A stretch of DNA of 64,000 nt from Nymphaea colorata (GCF_008831285.2 NC_045139.1:16598354-16662353), one strand, 5' to 3'; positions 1-21,145 are shown, counted from the first letter of the stretch. Translations and numbers: made by a program. The notes: generated by a model not told the origin, from the letters alone.

Positions 1-901
1 ACAGTGCATGAATAAATCATCTGCATCTAACTATTGTGAAGGGCCCAATATTTTTGGGAAAAAAGAATCATGTGCAGCTTGTTCTGATGGTTCAGAGCTT
101 CTTTTTGAGTATTTTGAGTCTGAGAGACCTCAGCAACGGAAGCCATTGTTTGAAAAGTATGGATTCTCATCTTTACAATTTTCTGTTCTCGAGTAATTTC
201 AACTTTTGCTTTACAATGTGAAAAGAAAGGCCTCTTTGAGACCGCAGTATTACTGGAGAGTGATATGGCGACTCACTGGATATTCAGAACTTGAGACATT
301 ATTAACATGTAGGATGTATCTTGGTTTCTAAGATGAGTAGAAGAATTGTCAGTTTATAATAATCTCCCAAACGTGGGGGTCAGGAACTAACATTTGGTTA
401 CAGAAAGTTCTAAAATTTGGTTCATCTTTCAAAACATAGCATATTCATCTTGCTTGCTTACCATGTGGGCTCTTCTCCACCATATTTTGCAGAATAAAGG
501 ATCTGGTAGAGGGTGATACATCGGCAAGTTCTCAAATGTATGGAGACCCGTCGCATCTGGTCAACTTGTCCTTGTGTGATCTCCATCCTGCATCGTGGTT
601 AGTTCTTGATTTCTTTTTCTGGAACTTTCTTCTAGTGTTGTTTTGAATAAGACTGGGTTCAGCTGTCCTTGCTTTAGCTGCACCATAATAGGCAATCTTT
701 TTCCTGAGAGAGTAAAAAAATGAGATTAGCTGGGAGAATGGCGATGTGATAATTTTTTCGTTCCAAGAAAAAGTATCCCCCAAAGATGTGGATATAGAAC
801 AGTTAGTATAAAAAGCTCTTTATACAGATTTTATCTCAGAAAATGTAGCATTCTATGTCAAAAGTATGCATGTATTTTTAAATCTAAAATTCTCCCTCTC
901 C

Positions 902-939
<38 letters not shown>

Positions 940-1941
940 AACAGAAGCACACAGATAAAGGATACTGTTAGGCACCATATACAACTTCTTATGCCATCGC
1001 ATGGAACTTTTTTGAAGCTTCTGACTTTTTTAGTCTGCTAACTTGCTTTACAGCATTTTAACTATCATTCTTATTTGGTGCATTTTCCAGGTTTGCTGTA
1101 GCATGGTATCCTATTTACAGGATTCCAGAGGATAGTCTCCGAACAGCATTCTTGACTTACCATTCACTTGGCCATTTTATCAATAGAAGTTCCTCGTTGG
1201 ATTCTTCAAGTGAAATGAAGTTTGTTTCCCCTGTTGTTGGTTTGCAGCGTTATAATGACCAGGTATATTTTATTTTTCCTAAGTGACATCCTATGAAAAT
1301 TTAGGTTAACAGGATGGCTGGAATTTAACTGAGATTTCCTTTTTAAGGATCCATCTAGATAGTAGGATGATGCTGTATTCCTGTGTACATTGGCGAACCC
1401 TTTTATGTTCTGTGTTTATTAAATTGCAGCTGCTTCATTATTTGCTTTGCTTTACCTGGAAGGTGTGATTTTCTTTGCATCTTTAGTCATCTATTTAGGG
1501 TTCATAGGTGCATCTCTTTTGTTGCAAAGCATTTGATATCACATGCTTATGGACTACTGCTCCAGTAGGATACATTTGAATATTCATTTTGCCCCTTTAA
1601 GTTGCTTTTTAATTCTCAACAGCATTGACACTTGCAAGTAGAGGATGCAAAAGGGCTTTTGTTCCAAGTGCTAAGTGCCATGTCTGGGTTTAATCCTTTT
1701 TATATTTAAGACAATCGTGTTGGTTTTTATCTAGGGTGAATGTTGGTTCTCATTAAAGAAGCCAATGGCAATCTCTCTGGGGCAGACTCAGCCATGTGAC
1801 CCGTCTCTAATTTTAGACAAAAGGTTGGCGACTTTGGAGAAGGTAGCTTCCATGATGTCAAGAACCTCTGTGTGTAAAAGTGGAGAAGTAACCATGAACA
1901 GGCACCCGGATTATGAATTTTTTCTCTCGCGGAGGTGGTAG
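1..1941 (+). CDS. DUF789 family protein, 3' part (5' end outside window)
   Basis: C-terminal half of a plant DUF789 protein of unknown biochemical role. Four exons fit in phase: (before 1)-156, 493-597, 1091-1262 and 1735-1941, with GT-AG introns and a TAG stop at 1939-1941. Recognisable family blocks are LLFEYFESERPQQRKPLFEK, then DLSL-like text (HLVNLSLCDLHPASWFAVAW), YPIYRIPEDSLRTAFLTYHS and a tail ending FFLSRRW. Codons in the first exon run up to the window edge, so the N-terminal DUF789 segment lies upstream. An ATG at position 8 is probably internal. The intron 598-1090 carries a (CT)n(AC)n microsatellite. The family call is from memory of its conserved blocks; no function is claimed. 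Confidence 0.82.
893..939. repeat. (CT)n-(AC)n compound microsatellite
   Basis: A run of CT dinucleotides passes directly into AC dinucleotides inside an intron of the DUF789 gene. It is a simple repeat with no sign of function. Confidence 0.95.
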
Positions 1942-9760
<7,819 letters not shown>

Positions 9761-11463
9761 TAAACTAGGCTCCTCCAAGTGAAAGATGAAGGCGTTTGTT
9801 TTCTCCTGCTTTTTCGTTCTCCGTGTTTGTGTGAGTAATTCGTGTCTGAGTTTCGGATTGTTCTTTCTCCTTCCACAATTGTTCTCAAAAATGTCACAAG
9901 GGACACGCTTAAAAGAACACGAGACACGTTGTTTTTTCCTTTTTTTGGTGTTGCTGCGCTTTTAATGCGGTCAGACACAGCATATGTGTAAATTGAAGTG
10001 TCCTTGTCATGTAAAAGCGTTTCATATTTACTAAACCCCCCCCCCCTCTCTAGATCCACTTTCTACCTCCCAATTCCCAGTTGATATTATTGATTTTAAA
10101 GTCTTGTAATCTCTTATTTACACATCTAAAAAACATTATTCTATGTATATTTATAAGGTATTGGATTAAAAGATTAAAACATTTTAGCTTCATTCATTTT
10201 TTCCTTCTTGGCATTCATTTTTTCTGAGAAAAGACGTTTTAGACGTATCCCAACTTTTTCCCATGAAGATCTCAACGCCATCCTTGTTTGGAACTGCCAG
10301 CAACGTGGTTGTTGTCGTTTCCCAGGAAGATTCAGCAAACGCAAATAAGACAGATCCAAGTCAACACAACTGCTTCGGGTTATGATACAAGATGGATTAA
10401 CTTCAATTCTCAATCATGAACATCTAATTGATCAAGAAGAAAGGCACTTCTTCCTCAAAGGCAGAAGAATAAGGTTAAGGAAACATAATCTGACTGAGTT
10501 GGAAACAATGCTGCCAAAACTTTTTATTTATTTAAGAGAAACCTCCTTTGGTGTAAAACCTCCAAGGCCATGCCCTTACGTTTCCAAGGTTTTGGCTTGC
10601 TCGGGGGCATGTGTGGACCTCTGGTTAGTACTAGTACACCTTTTGGTTCAAGTGTCAGATTTATCGCTATTTGCAGCCCAAAGGAATAACACATCAGAAT
10701 GTAAAAGCCGCCATGATATTCAAATCTTGAACTTCTTAGATGGGAACTGCCTTGCCACCTGGTTGCACTATACCTCTTTGAGGGATATTACTGCATTGAG
10801 ATATTGCTCATGAGCGAGGGCTGGATTTCATACATTTTAATTATTCTCATATCCAAGCACCAACAATATAAGTGCAGTGAGCATTAGCATTAATCAGATA
10901 ATTACAGTAAAAAGGAAAATGACTTCTCCCTGCATCGTCCTATAAATACTACAGACACACATACACATACAGCATACTGAATGCGATCAGTATGTTTTCT
11001 GAGCACCACAGCGACCAAAAAGGACCAAGATGGGCTGACTAACGATTAGCATGCTTAGCTTCAACTCCCCATACTGCATCTTAATATACACTTGCCATCT
11101 GCACTTCTCACGTCCAACAAAAATACATTTCGCACATCGAGCAGTACTAGCATGGCAGAGCATATTCCCTAAATCAAGTTGTAGAGAGAGAACAGAAGAG
11201 GAAATAGAGCTTGCTGATTTTGTTTATTCCCATATCCAATTTAATTTCAATGGACATAATCCATCCGACACTCAAGAAAAATCTTTCATCATACAGAAAA
11301 TGAGAGTTTGAGACACCAAATTGGATAATCAAAGCCAACGAGACATAAAACTAGCATAGATGACTAAACTAAGCAGCAGCAGAAGCTAGCAGACCAGAAA
11401 ATAAAGAATCGCCTTAAATATGCATCCCAATCAACCACCATTATAGTCTCCATCTTCTTTCTC
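9761..11463. other. Convergent intergenic region (endoglucanase and GS 3' ends)
   Basis: Holds the 3' UTRs of two genes that point at each other. Open frames at 10174-10413 and 10382-10813 show no recognisable domain and no exon structure. A C-run lies at about 10037. Nothing else is supported. Confidence 0.6.
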
Positions 11464-14204
11464 TCATGGCTTCCAAAGGATAGTTGTTTCAGCGATCATG
11501 GAAGTGACTACGTAAGGATCCATGTTCGAGGCTGGCCTCCTGTCCTCAAAATAACCTGCCAAGCCGCAGAAGCAAGATTAGTTTCATTCCTTTCTAGCAC
11601 AGGTAAAAACTGCCATGGTTATTCAGTCCAGAAGCCATCCAGAGAAGCTCCAACTGTCAACAAGCATCCATGGAAAGTACTAACCAATTGTGTGTGTATG
11701 TGTGAGTAGAAATAGTCCTGAAATGAGAAACTGAACAACTGTGTTTATGACAAGTTCTCACCTTTTCCTGCCTTTTCAGTATCTCGGCCAATACGAACAG
11801 AGGCACCACGATTTGCAACACCCTGCAGTTTATGAAATGAAAAAAAGCAAGAATATGCTTCATTAAATGCAGAACCAGTAGCAATCACAAAATAATAATA
11901 ATAATAATAATAATAATAATTGAAAGCATGAGGACTTAGATGATGACAATGATGATCTAATGAATTAGCAGTCTCAAAAGAGTATACACAAATAATTTGT
12001 TACCCATGAGAAAGTGTTGATATCGGCCGTTTCATGGCGCCCTGTCAACCTTCTTTCATTTCCCTCCCCATAGGCTGCAATATGTTCCTTGTGTTTCAAG
12101 CCTAGCTTCTCAATTGCTTTCTTGATGACATCAATCCCACCATCGTTTCTCATTGATTTTGTGCTAAGAAAAAAAAAAGAATCACATGGAATGATGCAAA
12201 GAAATGACGAACGAAAGATCGCTAAAAGCCCAAAATAATGCATGTCAAAGAAAAAGTAAAAAAATGCAATTGCTACACAGTCATGAACTATTGCATCATG
12301 TAACTTCTTAGTAAGAAAAAGAACAAGGTAAAATGGAAATTTGGCAGTGGTCTAGAAAATCTTTCCAACAAATTCCTGTTAGTCACAAAAATGAACCAAA
12401 GTCTAGCAGAAACAAGAGTCTTAATGCTGCTAGACAACAAGAACACAGAGTTAAGGACAAAAAGACGATAATCAATGAAACAATATATTTGACAGCATTT
12501 GCATGTTTCATGAGAAGAAGCTAACCTGTAGTTGGTATGAGCACCAGCACCATTCCAATCACCCTGACGTTTTGGCCAACATGAAGAAATTGACACATTA
12601 GTGATGCATGAAAACTGAAATAGCAAATATATATCCACAATGGCACAATTATTTTTTTCCTTAATGGGGAACCCATTAATGGAAAATGCACGTTCAATTT
12701 CTCTCAATGTGGAGGAAATTTAAAAAATAAAACCAGGAAACTCAAGTTTGCATCCATCCTACATCTGATGCAATTGATCAAACAGGATGTATATACGAAT
12801 GCATGAGGTAATGCAAATATTTATACACCAATATGGGAACATGCTATGCAAATTTTGTTTGAAGACCATGAGTACGTCTTTTTCAAATGAGCATAAATAA
12901 AGAAAGAAACAAACCAGTGAAAGATAAAATTTAACAGGGAAGCTCCATTTACCGGGACAGGTTTTGGGTCAAAAGACAGAACAACTCCAGCAATTTCTGT
13001 AATTTTCTGTTTGTACACAGAAATGATGTGGCATCAATAAATTACAAGGAAAAAGAAATCAGTGGGATTAAATAACATGCAAAGGAACAAAGGAAAATAA
13101 TCTAATTACATGCAGATTTTTATACCTCGAGAATGTAGCGTGCAACCCATAACTCATCCCCTGCAGAAATACCAACAGCCGGACCAACTTGGAATTCCCA
13201 CTGTTAGCACAGAAAAACAAATCTCAAATTGAATAAACAGAAGCATGCAACCGTTTTCAGATTCAGAAGACTAGATGAAGAGCGGATCGACCTGTCCAGG
13301 CATAACTTCACCATTGATCCCACTGACGTTGATTCCAGCATAAAGGCATGCTTTGTAATGAGAATTGACAATATCGCGGCCAAAAGCTTTGTCAGCACCA
13401 ACACCACAATAATAAGGACCCTGTTTGACAGCACAGTATATCTTGATTGGTTTTGACTTAATGGATTATAAAAGTTTTAACCTCTTTATGAGCTCCTCCA
13501 ACTGCTTGCATTTTGCACATTAGTAGAACAAGGCCAATATCTAATCCAAACAGACCAGCGAGCATTAAAATAGAACTAATAAGGCTGTGGCCCAGCAGTT
13601 TTTTCCAAGATCCATGAAGGAATCAGATAAAGTACCAAAGGCCATTGATTCTCGTAGTTCAATCATCGAACAAATTGAGTAAAGATATTCAAGTATTCAA
13701 GACAGTAGAATGGACATTGATAAAGGAAACAGGGGATGGCGGTGGAAGCGGTGACAATGTTGATGAGTCATGATGCTGAACGCGATCGTGCGAGTTGAGA
13801 CATTGAAGTCACAGACGCTAGTTCAATGGCTTCATTACGATGGTAGCGTTGGGAACGACAGAGGTGAAGCATCAGGTGAAGGAATTTGAGAAGGTGAATT
13901 TGGTGACGGTAACAGCGGCAACAAAGCCCGAGAAAGAGATAACACAAGTACCTGAGGAGCAGGAAATCCACCAACAGGCCATCCAAGGGGCCAGTGAACG
14001 TCCTTCTGAAGAAGGTTATACTCCTGCTCAATACCATACCTGGGGCCCAACAAACGTTGAAATTAAGAAAGAGAAAGAAAACCAAAGGAAGAAACAAATC
14101 AACAAAAACCAAAATGTTCAGTGGAAAGACAAAAAGAAAAAACAATTTATATATTATATGTTCTGACAAACTGTTTTTTTAATAGGAAAGGAATATTGTC
14201 AAGG

Positions 14205-14250
<46 letters not shown>

Positions 14251-15157
14251 GTAAAAGAGAAAGAAGAAAGCGAGAGACGGTTGGTAAAGGACAAAATTAC
14301 CATGGCTCTTCGGCTACAACATCTGGATGACTGAAGATCTCGGCAGCTTTATACCTTTTATTAGTGGGAATGGGATTTCCCGCCGGGGTGTAGGCGTCAC
14401 ACATAACCTTCATTTGTAAACAAAATCCATGGAGGCACGGTCAGCATCTTCACCAATACCCACCGGAGACTCCATGATAGTGAAAGAAGAAAAAGAAGAA
14501 GAGTACCAAGATGTTGTTCCCCCTCCTGAATGGATCCTTGAAGATGGCTTGAGGACTAAAAGCCCCCAAGAGAGAAAAAGGTTTCAGTATGAGGAAAGCC
14601 ATATAAAATCAGAAACAGGGGGACGCAGATAGGCACAGCAAACAGACAAGAGAGTTCACTCACTAGATAATGACTTCACTGTCATCACCAGGTGCTTGAC
14701 CCGTGCTGGAGCCATCGAAGTTCCACTTTGGTAGCTTGCTTGGATCAGTCACCGGCCCAGGAAGAGTCTGCTCAGCAGATCATGGGAGACAGGGAGAGAC
14801 AGAAGATCAGGAAACCAAAAACAACCGAAGAAAAGCCCGTTTGACAATAGCAAAAGAGACCATGGATTCTTCTCAGTAGGAACCTACCCTGGCTTTGCTT
14901 CTCATATCCATCCCAGACCCGCCAATCCTGTTGAACAAAACCCACATCCAAAAAATCAGGAAACCAAGAAACAAAGAAGAAGAGGAAGGCATTAGAAGAA
15001 AATGAAATCCTGTCATACAAAGATTCATGAGTTCCATAATCTCTAAACACCACAAAAATGAAACCACAAACAGAAGCAAATACCATATGTATTCTGCTAT
15101 GATCTTCTCAGTTGATTCTGTGAGGTTGAGGTTCATGAGATCGACCAGGAGAGCCAT
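11464..15157 (-). CDS. GLN1: Cytosolic glutamine synthetase (GS1)
   Basis: ATP-dependent ligation of ammonium to glutamate, the cytosolic step of nitrogen assimilation and remobilisation; the enzyme is a decamer in plants. Thirteen coding exons join in phase on the minus strand: 15157-15084, 14927-14888, 14767-14664, 14555-14507, 14407-14301, 14039-13952, 13420-13292, 13200-13126, 13006-12953, 12563-12526, 12163-12004, 11822-11762, 11555-11464. The product is 356 aa, the standard GS1 length, and starts [15 protein letters not shown]. The beta-grasp domain holds [17 protein letters not shown] (from residue 55). The catalytic domain holds [35 protein letters not shown] and [10 protein letters not shown] (from about 310). 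It ends [12 protein letters not shown]. No plastid transit peptide or GS2 extension is present, so it is cytosolic. Confidence 0.97.
11891..11920. repeat. (TAA)n microsatellite in GS intron
   Basis: Perfect trinucleotide run within the intron between coding exons 11 and 12 of glutamine synthetase. Confidence 0.95.
14206..14247. repeat. (TA)n microsatellite in GS intron
   Basis: Long alternating TA run in the intron between coding exons 5 and 6 of glutamine synthetase. Likely polymorphic between individuals. Confidence 0.95.
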
Positions 15158-15239
15158 CGCCTCGCAGATTTTTCTAATCGAAACGAACCAGGAAGGAGGG
15201 AGCGAGAGTTGGCAGCGATGCCAAGGGCCAACTCAGCCT

Positions 15240-15247
15240 CTATATAA
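15240..15247 (-). promoter_or_regulatory. Putative TATA box of glutamine synthetase
   Basis: Minus-strand TTATATAG lies about 85 bases upstream of the GS1 ATG, which fits a TATA box about 30 bases before a start site with a short 5' UTR. Position and sequence are the only support. Confidence 0.55.
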
Positions 15248-15299
15248 CGGCAGAACAGCCACAAAGACTCAAGACGAAACACTTATTTCGCCCCCACTC

Positions 15300-17320
15300 T
15301 ACTTTTCTGCAATATAATTAAGATACTTGAGATTTTGATATTTAATGAACTACTTCCTTAAACTCCTTTCATCGCTAATTAAGAAGGTCCATGAGATTTC
15401 TTATGACGGCATTTTTCTTGTAAATTGCCATCTTAATTTCTTTAAAAAAAATAAAGAAAGCAGCGGACTTTTTAAAAGCTTGTAGAAAATCAATTTCTCA
15501 AAAAACTATATTTTAATCCTAAAAAACCTTTAAAAATGAATGAAACTAATGATAAATCCGGATGATAAAACCACGGTAGGTTCGGTTACGTTGGATTCTC
15601 CGGAGATTCTGGCCTTCACCCATTGAACCATGGTTTAATCATCCCCGGCCAACTCCGATACCGTGGGAATGGAGGGGATTCGGGATCCAACCGGTTCAGG
15701 CGGTACCCGGTGACGTCCGTCCGTACCGGTACGCGAGGAGCATCCCACGGCAAGGGAGCGGGCGGGAAGATACGGGAAACCAACAGTTGACCGACATGTG
15801 GCGCGAAAATTGACTACCTCACCCCTTGATTTGAGCAACTCTTACGGTGGAACCACTGGGTTTCCGGTGGGCTCCACTAAATCCGATGGGTAGGTCCGCC
15901 GAGCGGTGACGGAGCATCACGGCGTTAGGGGCTGCCCGCCGGTTGGGTCGCAGTCGAACCGGGTTGATAACTGAACCGGTTCCAAGTAGACGGCCTTGAC
16001 TCGTGCCGGGTTCGATGAACTTGAGAACCAATCCGAGCTTGACATGGTCAAAGCTCAGATCAATTTCGCCGAGGCATCAAGCCAAATGAACCAAGCACAA
16101 AGCCTACCATGGAATACTACTAGTCCCTAGTTCCACCAGTTATGTTTTAGAAATAAAAAGAAATACGTGGACTAAATACTGCACCGAGCATTATCATAAA
16201 CTTTTTATGAAGTTTGGAGAAAACATATTAAATGCTTTTGTTGATAATTGAAACCACATTTACTAATGTTTGATCAACAGCCACTGAAGTTTTCGAATCA
16301 TTCATGAAGAAAAGATTTTGTTTATCTTTTTCTAGTGTCTTGACTATTGGACTCCTCACCTTCTTTGTTTTATTTTTCTCTTTTGTGCCTTCCAAACCTG
16401 TTGCAGTCTTGATAATCTTTTTAGTTTAATAAAAACGGATGGCTGCCTTGCATCCTTTTACTTAGAAGCGAAAAGATCAATAAACTCGGAGAGCCGGTAC
16501 GCAACCTCTTTGATGAATCCCGAAAAACTCGGGTGCATGTGTTTCCATTATAGCTTTTTATTATTGCAAAAGCAATTAGTTATATGTAAAAGACCAGACC
16601 CGTTAAAATTAATTATTGAAGCATTCCTTTACAATCTAATCTTATAGATGTGTGATCATAAAGAATAATTTGGTGAAAAACATATAGTAAGTTGGTCATT
16701 TTTTAAATTTGACAATGTTTTTTAATCATCAAAAAATGAACGGCACTTTTAATATCAAAAGCTTGGTAGTAGAAAGATTAATTGTTTTATAAAAAGAACT
16801 TGAATTAAAACATGATTCTTATTAAATTAATGTTTTATAAACACATTAGGAAGTTTATGTTTATAAATTTAAAAGATTCTAGTTTTTGTCCCTTAAACAA
16901 GTGATTATTGGATCTTCTCGGATTGAGAAATGTGGATCTTAATTGGTATTGCGATCCGAACACAGTTGCCTGAAGCTGTGAACTGCAAATCGACTTTTTT
17001 ATTAGCTTTTCTGGGTAATTTTTCATGTCTGTTGATACGGATCGTATCGGCCGCTTTCGGCAAGGAGGCAGGGGCCGATTCAGGCCCTTACGTGATTCAG
17101 CCGATACGAGGGTGATTCGGCTCGTCATATCGGCCGAAAGTGCAGAGAAATCAACTAAAGAAAACTTTTTGTTTCTATTCTATTTTGAAATGCTGGTACA
17201 TGTTCATCTACAACGATACGTATCGCTGATACGTATCGTTTTTCTTAAATAACCCTCACCCGAAGTGGTCCTAATATTTGCAACACCGCTGAACTATCAA
17301 GATCTCGCAGGAGAAGAAGG
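15300..17320. other. Intergenic between GS1 and YSL; contains a GC-rich island and GATACG repeats
   Basis: No gene is supported. About 15540-16060 is strikingly GC- and CpG-rich (many CCGG, ACCGG and CGGT words) between AT-rich flanks. About 17030-17240 contains repeated GATACG/CGTATC words. The rest is AT-rich without recognisable features. Short open frames here have no domain similarity that I can see. Confidence 0.6.
17030..17240. repeat. GATACG-rich repeat with nested perfect palindromes
   Basis: Left part has GATACGGATCGTATC at 17034-17048 and CCGATACG near 17100. The right end is a perfect inverted repeat: AACGATACGTATC at 17212-17224, spacer GCT, and its reverse complement at 17228-17240. 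Each arm itself contains the self-complementary GATACGTATC. It looks like a decayed transposon or satellite-like repeat; the class is not recognised. Confidence 0.6.
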
Positions 17321-20300
17321 TCAGCCGGCGAGGAATTTGTCGACTTGGGCGTTGGTGGCGGCGGAGAGAAATTTCATGCACATGGGAGGGTCCACCCTGG
17401 CGAGGGACAGCACCGACGCCGGCAGCGTCCACAGGCCGTCGCCGCATATCAGCCCGGAGGCCACCGCCCGCGACAGCGCCCGCGCCTTGGCCTTGTTCAC
17501 CCTCTCCCAAGCGTACAGTATCAGGCTGCCTATGCACATGTCGACGGCGAAGTAGCCGCCGACGTAGAAGGGGATGGCCAGGGCCATGGGGATGGGCACG
17601 AACTGAGCCCACTTCTTCGGGAGCAACCTGCACTTGAGGAGGTCCAAGACGACGGCTGCGACGAAGAAGACGCAGCAGAGCTGGAAGCAGTGGGCGGGGA
17701 GTCCTTGTAAGCCCTCCACGCCGAGGATGGAGATGTTGCGGTAGAGTGTGGCGTAGGGAGCCTGGTACTCGCTGGTGGGGGAGCCGACGTCGAAGGCCTT
17801 GTGGAAGAGCCAGAAGACGCTGGGGGCGATGACGCAGCCCATGGCGGTGCCGGCGACCTGGCTCACGAACATGGAGCGAGGGGAGGCCAGCGTTAGGTAG
17901 CCCGTCTTGAAGTCCTGCATCAGGTCGGAGGCGGTGGAGACGATGCTCATCATGACCCCGCACCCCGCCAGCCCCGCCAGAACCCCGCCGTGGCTCGACC
18001 CAGCCAACGCCCCCACCACGAAGATGGCGAGCTTCCCGTATGTCGACGCCAGGCTCCAATCCGTCAGCCCGCAGCCGTATGAGTTGCAGAAAGCCAGCGC
18101 CGGTGCGATCAGATACATCACCAAGATGTAGTACCTGCGACGCCACTACCATCTATAAGCAATTTCACAGTTTTTCCCCTTAAATTTCCCCTTCTTTCCT
18201 TGTTAATCTTATACACCACAGTTCTAATCTTTCAGGACAAATGTGTGAAAGACATGCACAGCTCCGTTTTCGGTCCTAGAACTTCCACTTAGCTCATGTT
18301 AGATTCTCACTTCTCACTTCTATTGCGGACAACTTAAATGACCTTCTCTGTCTTGCTCTGCTCATTGTTCTAGCTACCCTATTTCTATATATCCAGGTAT
18401 ATAGATACATTTCCTAGTTATTTACAAAAGGAAAGAGAAAAGATAGAGAAGGGACCATTTCAACTGGGGAAAGATTCTCGGGAGGATAGGAGTAGCAATG
18501 GCCATGATGGCAACGTAGCCTGCGATTGCGTAAGGAAGCGGGATGCCGTCCTTCATGAAGAACTCAATGCGCCGCCTATCCTCGAAGTTCATGTTCCTGT
18601 TGGACGATGACGACGATGCACCACCATTAGAAGCGGTGGTAACCAGGCCAGGGTCCTTGTTCTTTAACTGCTTGTGGAATGAGTTCGCTGTGGAAATCAT
18701 GACTGTGACAAAGTTGAAGAGGCCATCGCCGAGTATCAACGCTATCGAAATGAAGATCTGCCCAAAGTTAATATCACAAGATTGCGACACAATAAGCAAA
18801 AAAACCTTCAGGTTCTATACAAATGATCCATGTAAGAGCAAAAGAAGAAACACATAAAGAATGGACGAGTGGATCAGTTAATCAGTGAGAGAACAAATAT
18901 ATACAACACGTACCTTGTAACCATTAAGGCTGTGGAGGCTGCTTTTAGGCAGATCAGCAGAGTACCAATCTCCTGCCTTACCGTCAATTATAGGCCAAAG
19001 GATTCCCCATGACAAAATTGAGCCCAAGAGCAGAGAGATGTTTACTATGTAAGGGCAAAGCATCCCAGTACCAACGTAAGTTGAAGAAAAATCGAAGTAA
19101 AACCTGCAGTTTCATCCCCATTTGCTGCTGTCAAATTTGGTTTTGGCATTTTGGAATCTAGTTAGAAAGATCAGGTCAGCAGAATACTGCACACTAACAT
19201 CAACTTTTTAGACAGCGTTTTTCTTCTCTGCAACTAACAGGTACTGATACTTCACCAACTTCTCATAAAGGCACAGACTTGGAGATACTCAATCTAGAAC
19301 CTTTTCTTGGCAGATTTTTGAATTACGCAGCTAAAGGAATATGGAAGGAAGTACGCACCGGTTGGCGTAGGCTTTGAGGCCAAATGTTGGGAACCTAGCA
19401 AATCCACAATCATCGCCGGCAGTGTAGAACCATTGAATGAAACCCCACAAGAAGCTAAAGGAGAAGAATCTTCCAAGGACACCCACTTGCTTCCTGTGAA
19501 ACTTACAAATAAGTACTTAAATTTAAAAACACTGAGATTGCTTTCAACATCAAATGCCGTTCTTATTTTCGGATTTCAACAGAATGAGAATGCTCTGACA
19601 AATTACCTCGCTAGTTTTGCTCCAGTAGGAGTATGGAAGCCATTGATGAGGTAAGCTGTAGCAGTGCCACTCGGGTATGTCAAGTTAAAGTCTATGATCA
19701 TGATCTGCAAATTAACAAAAAGAAGAAATAAGATTATATTACATTGCAAAAAACATTAAAAAAGAAAAAGACTAAAAATGCATGTGGGCAGCCTAACTCC
19801 AAGGGTTAATACATGGAATTCAGCTAGAATGTTCTCAAATTAATGAATGATTTGGTTTTAGAATGTGTGCTTAATACATTAACTGTTTAATTACCTTCCT
19901 GAGAGGAACGACAGAGAAGAGACCGATGAAGGAGACTATGAAGAGGAAGCAGATCATCCATCCCAACCCTGGCTCCTTGATGTTAGTGGGATTATTACCT
20001 TCCGATGACTTGGAGGCCACAACTTTGCTCATTGCAAACAAGTAGCTTCCAAATCCACCTGCCACCCACAATTATACAGATAATTTTAGTATGCATCTTC
20101 TAGCTCGGGCTTCCTGACAATGCCTCTGTTGTTTCTAACAAATTTTACAATATAAATACCTGTAAAATGTTCAAGTTCATAAGATCTAAAGATTATAAAG
20201 ATAAAATATGTAACACAAATTCTGCAAGGTTTTAAAATTAATGGTCTTAACTTCCTCGACTCATAAATTCTAATCTAAACATTAAAATTTTATTGGTTTC

Positions 20301-21145
20301 TCACTGTTAGTTATTCAAACTTTTACGTATATTTATCTCGTTAAATTTATCAGGAAAAACGTAAAACATTAGGAGATACTCTCCGTGACATATTTAAGGA
20401 GATATAATCTCAGAACACGTACATAAGTTTCTAACAGGTCGTCGAAACGTCGGGAGGCCGCTTTCTTTCGGGAAAATACAGGTTTTTGGAGAATGCATTT
20501 GTTGAGGTAGAAACAGTTCCATGCAAGAGAACAGTTTCTTACTGTTAAAAATTTGATGGAAAAGCTTGATGTTCGGGAAGACAGAATGAGAACGGAATCA
20601 GCCTTCAGGACACGAGATTTGATGATTCTGCTTATACGAATGGAAAAGCCTACCTCATTGCCAGGGAAAGGCAAAGGAAACGAACAAAGAACACGGGAGT
20701 AACAGAAAGCAGAAAAGGAAATGTCGCTTGAACCGCTCTCCAGTCAGGGAGAGAAGGTGGGGGGTCGCATACCGCTGAAGGCAATGCCGGAGCAGGCGAC
20801 GACGCAAGTCTGGATGACGGTGTTCTCCTGGCGGGTGAAGGGCTGCCGGAGGATGCCGACCTTCTCCAGCAGCTTCGTCCACGTCTTGACGAAGAAGAAG
20901 CCGAGCAGCCCCGCCGCGACGTTGAGGGAAGGAATGATGCCGGTGGTGAGATTTAGCTTCATCACGATGACGCTGAACAATGTCCCCAGAATGAAGCTGA
21001 CGACGAAGGCCCTGAAAGTTAGCTGCTCCTTCCACGGCAGCACCACCTCGTCTTCGAAGTTACTCTCCATTGACACCACGTCCATCTCCTCCTCCCCTTC
21101 ATCCCTCCCCTCCCTCCTCTCCTGCACCTCCGTCGGCTCCTCCAT
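17321..21145 (-). CDS. Yellow Stripe-Like (YSL) oligopeptide-family transporter
   Basis: Proton-coupled membrane transporter of the OPT superfamily; YSL members carry metal-nicotianamine or related chelates. Seven coding exons join in phase: 21145-20773, 20058-19895, 19704-19607, 19493-19359, 19103-18914, 18757-18456, 18134-17321, giving about 691 aa, normal for YSL. The acidic N-terminal tail precedes the first membrane segment ([20 protein letters not shown]). Hallmarks are [57 protein letters not shown] and, in the last exon, [21 protein letters not shown]. From memory it is closer to the Arabidopsis YSL5/7/8 group than to YSL1-3, but this needs a tree. The exon 6 donor is GTCCCT, an unusual site forced by frame. 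The 5' leader has a (GA)n run on the sense strand. Confidence 0.94.

Noticed and set aside
17345-17710. Plus-strand open frame opposite the last YSL exon, and the 293-codon minus-strand frame beside it
   Set aside because: Both are other-frame readings of the GC-rich YSL exon; the residue composition (Arg/Gly/Ala/His-rich) is that of a shadow frame.
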